Assembly (NCBI RefSeq): GCF_947499295.1
Contig: NZ_CANMNP010000002.1
Location: forward strand, 372,001-436,000
Origin: an uncultured Roseibium sp.
Lineage (GTDB): Bacteria; Pseudomonadota; Alphaproteobacteria; Rhizobiales; Stappiaceae
Direction: 5' to 3'
DNA length: 64,000 nucleotides
The position numbers and the translations under genes are program-made. The notes under the pieces are model-generated. The model had not been told where the DNA came from, ran no database searches, and saw only the letters and a list, made by a program, of their open reading frames with translations. Positions 44,970 through 53,752 of the stretch are shown here, piece by piece. How positions within the stretch are numbered: position 1 is the first letter of the stretch; each line of letters starts with the position of its first letter.

Positions 44970-46487
44970 TTGGCAGGAGGTCTAAAAAAGAGAGGTGGCC
45001 GCAAGGAGCGATTGGCAATGCGGGCCGCTAAACCTTTGATCGACCCGTGTCCGCCCGGTCAGCCGGGAGGGCGGTACAGGCCCCTCGACGAAACCGATCT
45101 TTGCCGGATTTTTCAAACTGCCCTGGACCTGCTTTCAAGTCTTGGTATGGGAGAGGTGCCCGCCCGGCTTCGAGCGGATCTGATCGCTGCGGGTGCATCG
45201 TCTGGAAGCGGCGACAGACTGTGCTTTCCGGAAAGGCTTGTTGAGGCCGCGATCGCTTCGGCAGCTAAATCCTTCACCTTTCACGGGAGAGATGAGCAAC
45301 GGTCCATTGTTGTCGGTGCGGACCGGGTCTATTTCGGGACCGGAGGTGCGGCAGTTCAAACGCTTGATATGGAAACCGGCCTCTATCGACCGTCAACGCT
45401 TGCGGATCTGCACAATTTTACCCGTCTACAGGACGTACTCCAGAATGTCAGCTGGTTCACCCGCTGCTGCGTCGCAACGGATGTTCCCGATAATTTCGAT
45501 CTCGATGTGAACACGGTCTATGCGCTACTCAAGAACACCACCAAGCCGGTCGCGACCTCCTTTACTTTACCGGAGCATGTCAGCCCGATCGTGGAGATGT
45601 TGGATGTTGCTGCCGGTGGCAGCGGTCAATTCGCAAAGCAGCCGTTTCTGAAAGCGCATATCAGCCCGGTAATTTCGCCGCTGAGATATGGCGAGGACGC
45701 CGTCGGAGTGGTTTATGAATGCATCAGGCACCAGATACCGATGACGTGTATCACGGCCGCTCAGGCAGGTGCGACGGCACCGGCGACGCTCGCCGGTTTT
45801 CTGGCGCAGTCACTTGCCGAAACACTTGCGAGCCTTGTGATGGTGCACGCCATTTGCCCGGGATTTCCGATGATCTTTTCCAACTGGCCACTGGTTGTGG
45901 ACTTGCGCACGGGTGCCTTTTCAGGTGGTGGTGGCGAAACAGCCCTTTTGAACGCTGCTTCCGCGCAATTGACGAACTGGCTTGGGCTCCCGTCCGGCGT
46001 TGCCTGTTCAATGACCGATGCCAAGGCTGTCGATGCGCAGGCCGGCGTCGAAAAGGGGATCACATCGCTTGCAGCAGCACTGGCTGGTGGCAATCTCATC
46101 TACGAGAGTTCGGGCATGACGGCATCCTTGCTTGGGGCGAGTTTTGAGGCTTTCGTGTTGGACGATGAAATGCACTCACTTACCTACCGCACCTTGCGCG
46201 GCATCGAGGTGACCGAAAAAAGTCTTGCCTTTGAAACCATTCGAGACGCGGTTCTGGGAGAAGGGCATTTTCTGGGGTGCGAAAACACTTACCAGGCTAT
46301 GGAACGGGATTATTTTTATCCCGCGCTTGCTGACCGGGACGAGCCGAGAACCTGGGCGCAAAACGGCGCTCGGGATGCATGGGGCCGGGCGCGCGAAAGA
46401 GCAATGGACATCCTCAAGAGCCACCATCCTGTTTATCTCGAAAAGGACGAAGACCGGTATATTAGAGACCGTTTCAAAATCCTTTGA
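44970..46487 (+). CDS. MttB-family (non-pyrrolysine) methyltransferase
   Basis: 505 residues from TTG 44970, chosen because TGGAGG lies 7 bases upstream and because the basic N-terminus (LKKRGGRKERLAMRAAK) then PGGRYRPLDETD matches the usual start of this family. ATG 45018 is the alternative. Family features: VYFGTGGAAVQTLDMETG, SWFTRCCVATDVPDN, and the C-terminal ENTYQAMERDYFYPALADR. True MttB has an in-frame amber codon read as pyrrolysine; here the frame is uninterrupted, so it belongs to the non-Pyl branch, which includes glycine betaine and other quaternary amine demethylases. No corrinoid protein gene is nearby. Confidence 0.85.
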   Translation: MAGGLKKRGGRKERLAMRAAKPLIDPCPPGQPGGRYRPLDETDLCRIFQTALDLLSSLGMGEVPARLRADLIAAGASSGSGDRLCFPERLVEAAIASAAKSFTFHGRDEQRSIVVGADRVYFGTGGAAVQTLDMETGLYRPSTLADLHNFTRLQDVLQNVSWFTRCCVATDVPDNFDLDVNTVYALLKNTTKPVATSFTLPEHVSPIVEMLDVAAGGSGQFAKQPFLKAHISPVISPLRYGEDAVGVVYECIRHQIPMTCITAAQAGATAPATLAGFLAQSLAETLASLVMVHAICPGFPMIFSNWPLVVDLRTGAFSGGGGETALLNAASAQLTNWLGLPSGVACSMTDAKAVDAQAGVEKGITSLAAALAGGNLIYESSGMTASLLGASFEAFVLDDEMHSLTYRTLRGIEVTEKSLAFETIRDAVLGEGHFLGCENTYQAMERDYFYPALADRDEPRTWAQNGARDAWGRARERAMDILKSHHPVYLEKDEDRYIRDRFKIL

Positions 46488-46520
46488 AAGCGGGCGGTCA
46501 CTTCCCGGTCGTCAAAGTCC

Positions 46521-47501
46521 TCAGGTCCGGTCCAGAAGCCTGAAGCTTTCCGCCAACCAGGGCGCATCTCGTTGAGTGGGTTTGATAAGGGTTTCCTGGA
46601 TGAGATCGCGTAGGGATCCCTCCACCAGATCCAGCACGGAACGCGAACAGTCGTCGTTTGCCAGCACCGCCAGATTGCGCGCAAATCCTTTTCCAGGGAA
46701 ACGGTGCATCTCAACATGGGTGTGAAAGCGCCGTGCTCTTGAAAACAAGAGGGGTGTGGTGACGGCCCAACCCGTTCCGGCTGCAACCATCGCAAGCAGG
46801 GTCTGGTTGTTGTCGCACTCGAACCGGTGTGCGGGCAAAACGTTTATCCGCCGCAGCTGCGCTTCGATCTGCCGTGCAATCACGAGATTGCTGGAGAACC
46901 TCAGAAACGGCAGGTTTGCCTTGCCGTTCAAAACCTCGGCGGGTCGCCAGTCCAGGTTCTTCGGCAACACCATGACAAACGGGTCGCGCAGAAGCGGTCG
47001 CTCAACGCAATCTGGAAACCGCTCATTTGACGTTGCGGTTATGCCGATATCAAGGTCCCGGTTCTTCAGCATCTCCATAATCCGGTGGCTTGAATCTGTG
47101 TGATAGACGAAGTCGCAATTCGGCATGCTTTCAAACAGCGAGACAGCGAGCGCGGGAATGACGTCGCTGTCAAAGTCCTCAATCGCTCCCACCCTCAGAT
47201 AACTTGCATCAGACATATCCCCGACAGCGGCCTCGGCTCTGGCCTTGCGCAATGCATGCAACGCATCATCAATGTTGCGAAGGAAAATCTTGCCCTTTGG
47301 TGTCAGAACAAGCGGGCGCCGTGAGTGGTCTATCAATTGAACGCGCAAGGAACTTTCAAGGTTGCGCAAATGGTGTGAAACCGTACTTGGCGAAAGGCCG
47401 GTTTCAGTTGCAACGGCCTGAAGAGACCCGCGGCGGGCGCATAGTTGGAAAAGCTCCAGGGCCTTCAGGCTGAGATCCTTGATTTCCGGGCGTTGAGGCA
47501 T
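46521..47501 (-). CDS. LysR-family transcriptional regulator
   Basis: 326 residues, slightly long for LysR. Winged helix LKALELFQLCARRGSLQAVA, then ETGLSPSTVSHHLRNLESSL at about residues 10-70. The effector domain follows (YLRVGAIEDFDSDVIPALAV, DLDIGITAT). It converges with the mttB-like gene and lies downstream of the yeiH-like gene on the same strand (125-base gap), so it could regulate either the methylated-amine or the sulfonate genes. No target decided. Confidence 0.82.
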   Translation of the reverse strand: MPQRPEIKDLSLKALELFQLCARRGSLQAVATETGLSPSTVSHHLRNLESSLRVQLIDHSRRPLVLTPKGKIFLRNIDDALHALRKARAEAAVGDMSDASYLRVGAIEDFDSDVIPALAVSLFESMPNCDFVYHTDSSHRIMEMLKNRDLDIGITATSNERFPDCVERPLLRDPFVMVLPKNLDWRPAEVLNGKANLPFLRFSSNLVIARQIEAQLRRINVLPAHRFECDNNQTLLAMVAAGTGWAVTTPLLFSRARRFHTHVEMHRFPGKGFARNLAVLANDDCSRSVLDLVEGSLRDLIQETLIKPTQRDAPWLAESFRLLDRT

Positions 47502-47626
47502 TGGTCTCCAGGTGTCGGTTCATCAAGGTCAATTGATCCCGACAATCAGACTAACACCGCATTGCCACCGATGGTGCGCTCGAGGTCTCCGAAAGCCCAA
47601 AAAGCTGTTCAGAAGCATACGGAAAC

Positions 47627-48634
47627 CTAGTCGATCACACGCAGGCCGATCAAAACGTAGCCTCCCAGGAATATCGTTTCTGCGACGATAAGGGCGATGG
47701 CAACGCCGCCAACATCGAGCATCTTTTTCAAGGAGGTCTTGAGACCAACCGCTGCAATGGCAATCAGAAGAAACCATCGAGACAGATTGCCGGCAGCTTC
47801 CGAGACGAAGGACGGGATCAGGCCAATTGAATTCAAAATTGCGAGGATCAGAAAGCCAATGACGAAGCCAGGAAGCAGGGGAGGCTTCTTGCCGGTCGTT
47901 GCCTTGCTGCTGGAGCGATAAGCAAGTGAAAAAATCAGGACCACCGGTGCCAGCATGGCAACGCGTATCAGTTTGACCAGAGTGGCGTTTTCCCCAACTT
48001 CAGGGCTGATCGAAAATCCGGCCCCGACAACTTGCGCAACGTCGTGGATGGTTCCGCCCAAAAAGACACCGCTGTCACGGGGACTAAAGCCGAACAGGTT
48101 CGACAGCATCGGGTAGAGCACCATCGCAATCGTCGACAGGACTGTCACCGAAAGCACGGTGAAGACAAGATCCCGCTGGGATTTGTCGTGTTTTGGCAGA
48201 ACCGCAGCAATGGCCATGGCCGCCGAGGCCCCGCAAATTGCGACCGACCCACCGGTCAACAACGCAAAGCCGATGGACCGTCCGACTAGACGGCAGACAA
48301 TCAGCGCAAACACGATTGTCACGAGCACGCCTGAAATCACGAGCGCGATCATCGGGGTGCCGAGCCCTACCAGCATGTCGGCACTTATTCTGGCGCCAAG
48401 CAGTGCCACGCCGAGCCGCAGCACTGTGCGTGCGGAAAGCGAGATCCCAGGCTCGGTGCGCGTGCCCTCTTCCGCAAGAAAGTGCAGGGAAAGTCCCAGA
48501 AGCAACGCCATGAGCATAGCTGGTGCGCCGTAATGCTCGGACAGGAACTGCGCCGATATGGCAATCAGGACGGAGACGGCGATGCCGGGAAAGTGCGACT
48601 GCATCTGCGCAGTTGTCGGGACAAATGATTTCAT
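47627..48634 (-). CDS. YeiH-family putative sulfite/sulfate exporter
   Basis: 335 residues from ATG 48634, with AAGGAT upstream. About ten membrane segments; TVLRLGVALLGARISADMLV, ALLTGGSVAICGASAAMAIA and GVFLGGTIHDVAQVVGAG are the conserved motifs of the YeiH/UPF0324 family. Genes of this family often sit beside xsc, where they are thought to export the sulfite or sulfate released by sulfonate cleavage. Third gene of iseJ-xsc-yeiH order. Confidence 0.82.
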   Translation of the reverse strand: MKSFVPTTAQMQSHFPGIAVSVLIAISAQFLSEHYGAPAMLMALLLGLSLHFLAEEGTRTEPGISLSARTVLRLGVALLGARISADMLVGLGTPMIALVISGVLVTIVFALIVCRLVGRSIGFALLTGGSVAICGASAAMAIAAVLPKHDKSQRDLVFTVLSVTVLSTIAMVLYPMLSNLFGFSPRDSGVFLGGTIHDVAQVVGAGFSISPEVGENATLVKLIRVAMLAPVVLIFSLAYRSSSKATTGKKPPLLPGFVIGFLILAILNSIGLIPSFVSEAAGNLSRWFLLIAIAAVGLKTSLKKMLDVGGVAIALIVAETIFLGGYVLIGLRVID

Positions 48635-48674
48635 TGCGCCAATCCTTGATTGCGCATGCGACAGAAAATGAAGG

Positions 48675-48700
48675 CGCGGCGGCGGTGTCACCGCCGCGCG
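48675..48700. promoter_or_regulatory. GC-rich hairpin between xsc and the exporter gene
   Basis: CGCGGCGGCGGT and ACCGCCGCGCG arms (48675-48700) pair almost perfectly, with one bulged G. The T-run on the operon strand is weak, so partial termination or mRNA protection that lowers exporter expression relative to xsc is likely. Confidence 0.55.
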
Positions 48701-48715
48701 TATTGTTTCAATGGG

Positions 48716-50497
48716 TCAGGCAGCGCCTTGCTGCGGGCGCATGTCGGCCTTGTCGATGCCGGCGACAACAACCGGTTTCTTCATCGCATCCCGCCGGAAC
48801 GGTTCGCCGAGCTCCTGGTTGAGCAGCACTTCAATGAAGGTGGTCTTGCCTTCCTTCATCTGACGTTCAACGGCCTTGTGCAGTTCGTCCGTCAGTTCCT
48901 CTTGCGACTTGACCGATACGCCTTCGGCTGAACAAGCCCGTGCGATGCCGGCATAGGATGTGTCGCGGTCTAGCTCCGTGCCGACAAAGTTGTTGTCGTA
49001 CCACAGCGTTGTGTTCCGCTTCTCCGCACCCCACTGGTAATTTCGGAAAATCACCATGGTGATGGGCGGCCAGTTGTCTCGCCCGCATGCAGTCATCTCG
49101 TTCATCGAAATACCGAAGGCACCGTCCCCGGCAAAGCCGATAACTGGCGTGTCAGGATTGCCGATTTTTGCACCGAGAATAGATGGAAAACCATATCCGC
49201 AAGGACCGAACAGGCCAGGTGCCAGATATTTCCGGCCTTGCCGGAAGGATGGATACGCATTGCCGATAGCGCAGTTGTTGCCGATGTCCGAGGACACAAT
49301 TGCATCCTCAGGAACAGCCTGCATGATTGCACGCCAGGCCTTGCGTGGGGACATCAGATCGGCGTCGCGTTCGCGCGCTCCGACATTCCATTCGGTGCCG
49401 GGATCATCATCCTCGTGATCGAGGCTGGAGAGTTCCTGCGCCCAGGATGACTTCGTCACCGCAATCAGGTCACGTCGTTCCTGCCGGCCCTTGTCGCCTG
49501 CATTCGGAGCCAGTTGTGCCAAAATTCCGCGTGCAACCTTGCCCGCGTCTCCCTGGATGCCGACAGTGACCTTCTTGGTCAAACCGATGCGGTCGGCATT
49601 GATGTCGACCTGGATCACCTTCGCCTGTTTCGGCCAGTAATCGATGCCATAGCCTGGAAGTGTCGAGAATGGATTGAGCCGCGTGCCGAGTGCGAGCACG
49701 ACATCAGCCTTGGCAATCAGTTCCATGCCCGCCTTGCTGCCATTGTAGCCAAGAGGACCAGCCGCCAGGGGATGCTGGCCAGGAAAGCTGTCATTGTGCT
49801 GATAGTTGGAGCAAACCGGGGCTTCCAATCGTTCGGCAAGTGCAACGACATCCGGGATCGCACCGCCCAGTATCACACCGGCACCGGACAAGATTACCGG
49901 AAATTCGGCCTCCGACAAAAGTTTGGCGGCTTCGCTCACCGCTTGTTCTCCACCGGCAGGACGTTCAAATGCGACCACTTGCGGCAGATCGACGTCAATC
50001 ACCTGGGTCCACATATCTCGCGGAATGTTCATTTGTGCCGGTGCGCTGCAGCGCCAGGCCTGCATTATGACGCGGTTGAGAACTTCCGGTATCCTGCTTG
50101 GGTCACGCACTTCTTCCTGATAGCAGACGCTGTCGGCAAAAAGCCTCATCTGCTCCATTTCCTGGAAGCCGCCCTGACCGATGGTCTTGTTGGCTGCTTG
50201 TGGTGTTACCAGCAAGAGAGGGGTGTGGTTCCAATAGGCTGTCTTGATCGGCGTCACGAAACCGGTCACACCTGGACCGTTCTGTGCGATCGCCATCGAC
50301 ATCTTTCCGGTGGAGCGGGTAAACCCGTCCGCCATCAGACCGGCATTCGTCTCGTGGGCGCAATCCCAGAAATTGATCCCAGCCTTTGGAAACAGGTCAC
50401 TCACTGGCATCATCGCGGACCCGATAATACCGAATGCCTGCTCGATCCCATGCATCTGCAGTACTTTGACGAATGCCTCTTCCGTGGTCATCTTCAT
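48716..50497 (-). CDS. xsc: Sulfoacetaldehyde acetyltransferase Xsc
   Basis: 593 residues, the family length. ThDP enzyme that converts sulfoacetaldehyde plus phosphate into acetyl phosphate and sulfite, the C-S bond-breaking step of taurine and isethionate catabolism. The N-terminal domain begins MKMTTEEAFVKVLQMHGIEQ and has CAHETNAGLMADGFTRS with the catalytic-type Glu. The ThDP motif is GDGAFGISMNEMTACGRDNW. YQWGAEKRNTTLWYDNNFVG and GGFQEMEQMRLFADSVCYQE are recognisable Xsc segments. No phosphate acetyltransferase gene (pta), often the neighbour, is in the window. Confidence 0.93.
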   Translation of the reverse strand: MKMTTEEAFVKVLQMHGIEQAFGIIGSAMMPVSDLFPKAGINFWDCAHETNAGLMADGFTRSTGKMSMAIAQNGPGVTGFVTPIKTAYWNHTPLLLVTPQAANKTIGQGGFQEMEQMRLFADSVCYQEEVRDPSRIPEVLNRVIMQAWRCSAPAQMNIPRDMWTQVIDVDLPQVVAFERPAGGEQAVSEAAKLLSEAEFPVILSGAGVILGGAIPDVVALAERLEAPVCSNYQHNDSFPGQHPLAAGPLGYNGSKAGMELIAKADVVLALGTRLNPFSTLPGYGIDYWPKQAKVIQVDINADRIGLTKKVTVGIQGDAGKVARGILAQLAPNAGDKGRQERRDLIAVTKSSWAQELSSLDHEDDDPGTEWNVGARERDADLMSPRKAWRAIMQAVPEDAIVSSDIGNNCAIGNAYPSFRQGRKYLAPGLFGPCGYGFPSILGAKIGNPDTPVIGFAGDGAFGISMNEMTACGRDNWPPITMVIFRNYQWGAEKRNTTLWYDNNFVGTELDRDTSYAGIARACSAEGVSVKSQEELTDELHKAVERQMKEGKTTFIEVLLNQELGEPFRRDAMKKPVVVAGIDKADMRPQQGAA

Positions 50498-50528
50498 AGT
50501 GCGTCTCCTGATATTATAAAAATGATGA

Positions 50529-52145
50529 TCAGATCGAACCCGCGTGGTCTTCCAGGATCATGTTGCTGGCTTTTTCGCCGATCATGATGGCGGGCGCGTT
50601 GGTATTGCCGCTGACGATTTCCGGCATGATCGAGCAATCGGCGACCCTGAGACCGCGAATGCCGTGAACGCGAAGCCGCGAATCGACGACCGATCCCGGT
50701 CCTTGCCCCATCTTGCAGGTCCCTGTCGGGTGATAGATTGAGGAGGAATTGCTGCGTGCCCAATCAAGGGTCCCCTCATAATCCTCCAGATCGAGATCCC
50801 TTGTCGGACGGAATTCCTCGGAAATCTTCGATTTCAAAGGGCTGTGCCGGGCGATTTTCCGGGCCACTTTCACACCCTCCACGATGGTACGGCAATCCAG
50901 CTCCGTCGACAGGTAATTGGGATGGATTTTCGGATAAGTCCGCGGGTCATTGCCATTCAATTTAATCTCGCCACGGCTCTCCGGGCGCAGTTGACAAACC
51001 GACATGGTGAAAGCTGAAAACGGATGCACTCCTTCGCCGGGGCTGTCCGCCGACCAGGGCTGAACGTGAAACTGGATATCGGGCGTTTCGACATGCGAGC
51101 CTGTTCTCATGAAGCCAACGGCGAGACTGGCAGCCATTGTCATGGGGCCTGCGCGGAACAGTGCGTATTTGGCAAATATGCGTGCCTGATTGAAAAGGCT
51201 GCGCACTTCGTCATTCAGGGTCGGCTCATTGCACTTGAATACCAAACGGGCCTGCAGGTGGTCCTGAAGGTTCTTGCCAACGGCTGGCAAGTGGTTCTGC
51301 ACTTCAATGCCGTTATCTTTGAGTTGTTCGGCATCTCCGACACCCGACAGCATAAGAACTTGCGGCGATCCGATCGCACCGGACGAGAGAACCACTTCAC
51401 GAGAGCAGTGGACGGTATGCTCTTTGCCGGAGCCGTTCAGATACGTGACGCCGGTGGCGCGACCGTCCTCGATCTCGATCCGGCGGACCAGAGCCTTGGT
51501 GACAATCTGCAAGTTCGGTCGCTTGCGGGCGGGTTTGAGGAAAGCGGCCGCAGAACTGCAGCGCCGGCCATTGCGGGTCGTCAGCTGAAAATAGCCGACG
51601 CCTTCCTGGGTTGGGCCATTGTAGTCGGGGTTGAACGGATAGCCGGCTTCCTGGGCAGCTGCGACCCATGCGTCGCATATCGGCCGTTGCAGGCGCATGT
51701 TCGAAACGGAAAGTTCTCCCCCCACGCCGTGATAATCATCTTCTCCACGCTCCTGATTTTCAGACCGCTTGAACAGTGGCAGAACGTCATCCCAACCCCA
51801 GCCTTCGTTGCCCATCTGGCGCCAGCGATCATAGTCTTCCTTTTGACCGCGCACATAAAGCAGGCCGTTCAGCGAAGATGATCCCCCAAGCACCTTGCCG
51901 CGTGGCCAGTCGATGGTTCGCTTGTTGATTCCCTCATCCGGTTCAGTGCGATAGCACCAGTCAACGGAAGGGTTGTGCATTGTCTTGAAGTAGCCGACCG
52001 GCACGTGAATCCATGGGTTCCAGTCGCGCGGACCGGCCTCAAGCAGGATCACGCGGTTCGACGGATCTTCGCTCAAACGGTTTGCCAGCACACATCCGGC
52101 AGAACCGCCGCCAACGACGATATAATCGGCTTTTTGCGCTCCCAT
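50529..52145 (-). CDS. iseJ: GMC-family dehydrogenase, probable isethionate dehydrogenase IseJ
   Basis: 538 residues with GGAGGG upstream. Choline-dehydrogenase-like flavoprotein: YIVVGGGSAGCVLANRLSED binds FAD, DWPRGKVLGGSSSLNGLLYV is GMC signature 1, and SSGAIGSPQVLMLSG signature 2. The active-site region is SIYHPTGTCKMG near residue 465, with a second conserved motif VSGNTNAPAIMIGEKA. Alone it could oxidise choline or another alcohol. Next to xsc and divergent from a TRAP transporter plus IclR gene, it fits IseJ of the Cupriavidus isethionate pathway, which makes sulfoacetaldehyde. Choline use is less likely because betaine aldehyde dehydrogenase is absent. Confidence 0.78.
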   Translation of the reverse strand: MGAQKADYIVVGGGSAGCVLANRLSEDPSNRVILLEAGPRDWNPWIHVPVGYFKTMHNPSVDWCYRTEPDEGINKRTIDWPRGKVLGGSSSLNGLLYVRGQKEDYDRWRQMGNEGWGWDDVLPLFKRSENQERGEDDYHGVGGELSVSNMRLQRPICDAWVAAAQEAGYPFNPDYNGPTQEGVGYFQLTTRNGRRCSSAAAFLKPARKRPNLQIVTKALVRRIEIEDGRATGVTYLNGSGKEHTVHCSREVVLSSGAIGSPQVLMLSGVGDAEQLKDNGIEVQNHLPAVGKNLQDHLQARLVFKCNEPTLNDEVRSLFNQARIFAKYALFRAGPMTMAASLAVGFMRTGSHVETPDIQFHVQPWSADSPGEGVHPFSAFTMSVCQLRPESRGEIKLNGNDPRTYPKIHPNYLSTELDCRTIVEGVKVARKIARHSPLKSKISEEFRPTRDLDLEDYEGTLDWARSNSSSIYHPTGTCKMGQGPGSVVDSRLRVHGIRGLRVADCSIMPEIVSGNTNAPAIMIGEKASNMILEDHAGSI

Positions 52146-52272
52146 CTATCAGGCCCTCCAAAAGACGCGAATTGGAACCGAGTGAAGTTTTCCTTGCGGT
52201 AGCAACAATAATGATTAAAAATGATACTGCAAGTCTCAAAAATTGCCGAATATGAACACGGAGGAGGAGTTC

Positions 52273-53505
52273 ATGAAAATTTCGGATAAGCTTGATGGGG
52301 TCTCTCGTCGGGAGTTTTTCCAGGTTGCCGGACGATACGGTCTGTCGTCCACACTGTTTGCTGCAAGCGCTCTCGGAGGCACGGTTTCTCTGAGCGCACT
52401 CGCTTCAGCCGCGGAGTCCACTTACGAAAAGCGTTACAAGAAGGAAGCAAAGCACACTCTCAAGTTCGGAGCTTCGGGCTTCAATGCACGCAACTTGTTG
52501 ATCGAGCGGGCAGGGTGTCTGGAATTTGCGCGTGACCTGGAAGAGCGTACCGATGGTGAGATCAGAATTGAATTCATCGGTGACAACCAGATCTGCGGTC
52601 AGTTGAACTGTGTTGAAAAAACACAGAACGGCATCGTGGATATTTACGCTGCTTCAACCCAGAACTCTGCTGGCGGCGCACCTTACCTGAACGTTCTCGA
52701 CTATGCCTATGTGTTCCCGGGCCGCGCGTCGCAGTATCATTTCCTTTACAGCCCGGAGTCCCAGAAGATCCTGCGTGATCCGCTCGAAAAACGCCATGGT
52801 CTGAAGTTCCTCTTCAGCCACTGCGAATTGCGAGGTATCCAGCTTGGTCAATCCTTTGCGGACAAGCCGACGGTTACGAAACTTGAAGAGCTGTTCGGAA
52901 CCAAAAACCGCGTTACCGGCACTCAGCTGGGTCGTATTGCCATGCAACTCCTGAACCTGAATCCGGTTCCTGTTGCCTGGGAAGAGACGTTGGATGGCTT
53001 GAAAACCGGCCTGATCGACGGTGCGGAAACCTGGGCTTCTGCCGTTGCCTACGCCAACATGTCGCCGGTCGTTTCGCAATCGGTCGACCTGCGCTTCTTC
53101 TGCGGCACTGAGCACACTGCCATGTCCGCCAAGGTCTTCGACAGCCTTGAGGCAAATCTGCAGGATGCGGTTATGGAATCGGCCTATCTGGCGCAGGTTC
53201 ATGTTCAGGCCGCCAACGAGGCGGCGCTGGTCAAGACCGTCGGTTTCTCTGATCCGGTCATGCCGGGTACGCTCTTTGCCGAGAACGACGTTCGTCCGGC
53301 CTTCCTGTCTGATGATCAGATCAAGATGGCTGAGGAAATGTGTTCGCCGGAATTCAATCCGGAGCCATGGGCACAATGGCGCGAGCGCATCAACAACTGG
53401 GCTGGCGGCATGGATACCTACGCGGAACTCTATCGCGTGGCCCGCGAAGTGCCAGCCGACATGAAGCCGGAAAACGTAGAGCCTCGCCGTTGGTGGAAGG
53501 GCTGA
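52273..53505 (+). CDS. iseK: TRAP transporter substrate-binding protein (IseK-like)
   Basis: 410 residues from ATG 52273, with GGAGGAGG upstream. The N-terminus has a twin-arginine signal (SRREFFQVAGRYG) ending in SALASAAEST. DctP-type fold: LKFGASGFNARNLLIERAGC, RTDGEIRIEFIGDNQICGQL and MSPVVSQSVDLRFFCGTEHT. The family's carboxylate- or sulfonate-binding Arg is expected in the RVTGTQLGRIAMQ region. Secreted through Tat, unusual for many DctP proteins. Followed by a terminator-like hairpin before the membrane subunits. Confidence 0.8.
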   Translation: MKISDKLDGVSRREFFQVAGRYGLSSTLFAASALGGTVSLSALASAAESTYEKRYKKEAKHTLKFGASGFNARNLLIERAGCLEFARDLEERTDGEIRIEFIGDNQICGQLNCVEKTQNGIVDIYAASTQNSAGGAPYLNVLDYAYVFPGRASQYHFLYSPESQKILRDPLEKRHGLKFLFSHCELRGIQLGQSFADKPTVTKLEELFGTKNRVTGTQLGRIAMQLLNLNPVPVAWEETLDGLKTGLIDGAETWASAVAYANMSPVVSQSVDLRFFCGTEHTAMSAKVFDSLEANLQDAVMESAYLAQVHVQAANEAALVKTVGFSDPVMPGTLFAENDVRPAFLSDDQIKMAEEMCSPEFNPEPWAQWRERINNWAGGMDTYAELYRVAREVPADMKPENVEPRRWWKG

Positions 53506-53520
53506 CGAGAAGAAAACAGT

Positions 53521-53552
53521 GGCGGCGGGGTGGAGGACCCCGCCGCCCTTTT
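53521..53552 (+). terminator. Attenuator/terminator after the TRAP binding protein gene
   Basis: Perfect 10-bp stem GGCGGCGGGG / CCCCGCCGCC with a 7-base loop, then CTTTTC. Likely partial termination that favours the binding protein over the membrane subunits. Confidence 0.75.
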
Positions 53553-53580
53553 CACAGATGGGGCCTGAGGGGAACTTCAT

Positions 53581-53615
53581 ATACGTTTCCAGGGACTGCG
53601 TTTTCAGAAACGTAT
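53581..53615. promoter_or_regulatory. Inverted repeat in the iseK-iseL gap
   Basis: ATACGTTTC (53581-53589) and GAAACGTAT (53607-53615) are perfect 9-bp inverted arms. It lies in the 247-base gap between the attenuator and the small membrane subunit gene. Could be an operator for a second promoter. Confidence 0.45.
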
Positions 53616-53752
53616 TTCAAGAACCCCATGGCACGCGCCGTGGGCTCCATGGGTTACGTTGCAGATCTGGTGCCCGGACGAGCCGGCATTGAAACGGAGT
53701 GGTCACCAGCTGCAAAAGTCCAGACAATGTCTGGCTTGGGAGGAGACATGTC

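Noticed and set aside
44970-46487. Pyrrolysine-containing trimethylamine methyltransferase
   Set aside because: No in-frame amber codon interrupts the gene; it belongs to the non-pyrrolysine branch.
49514-50587. 357-residue plus-strand frame opposite xsc
   Set aside because: Shadow of xsc; no recognisable fold and no ribosome site.
50529-52145. Choline dehydrogenase (BetA)
   Set aside because: The fold fits, but there is no betaine aldehyde dehydrogenase or BetI, and xsc and a TRAP/IclR set are adjacent.
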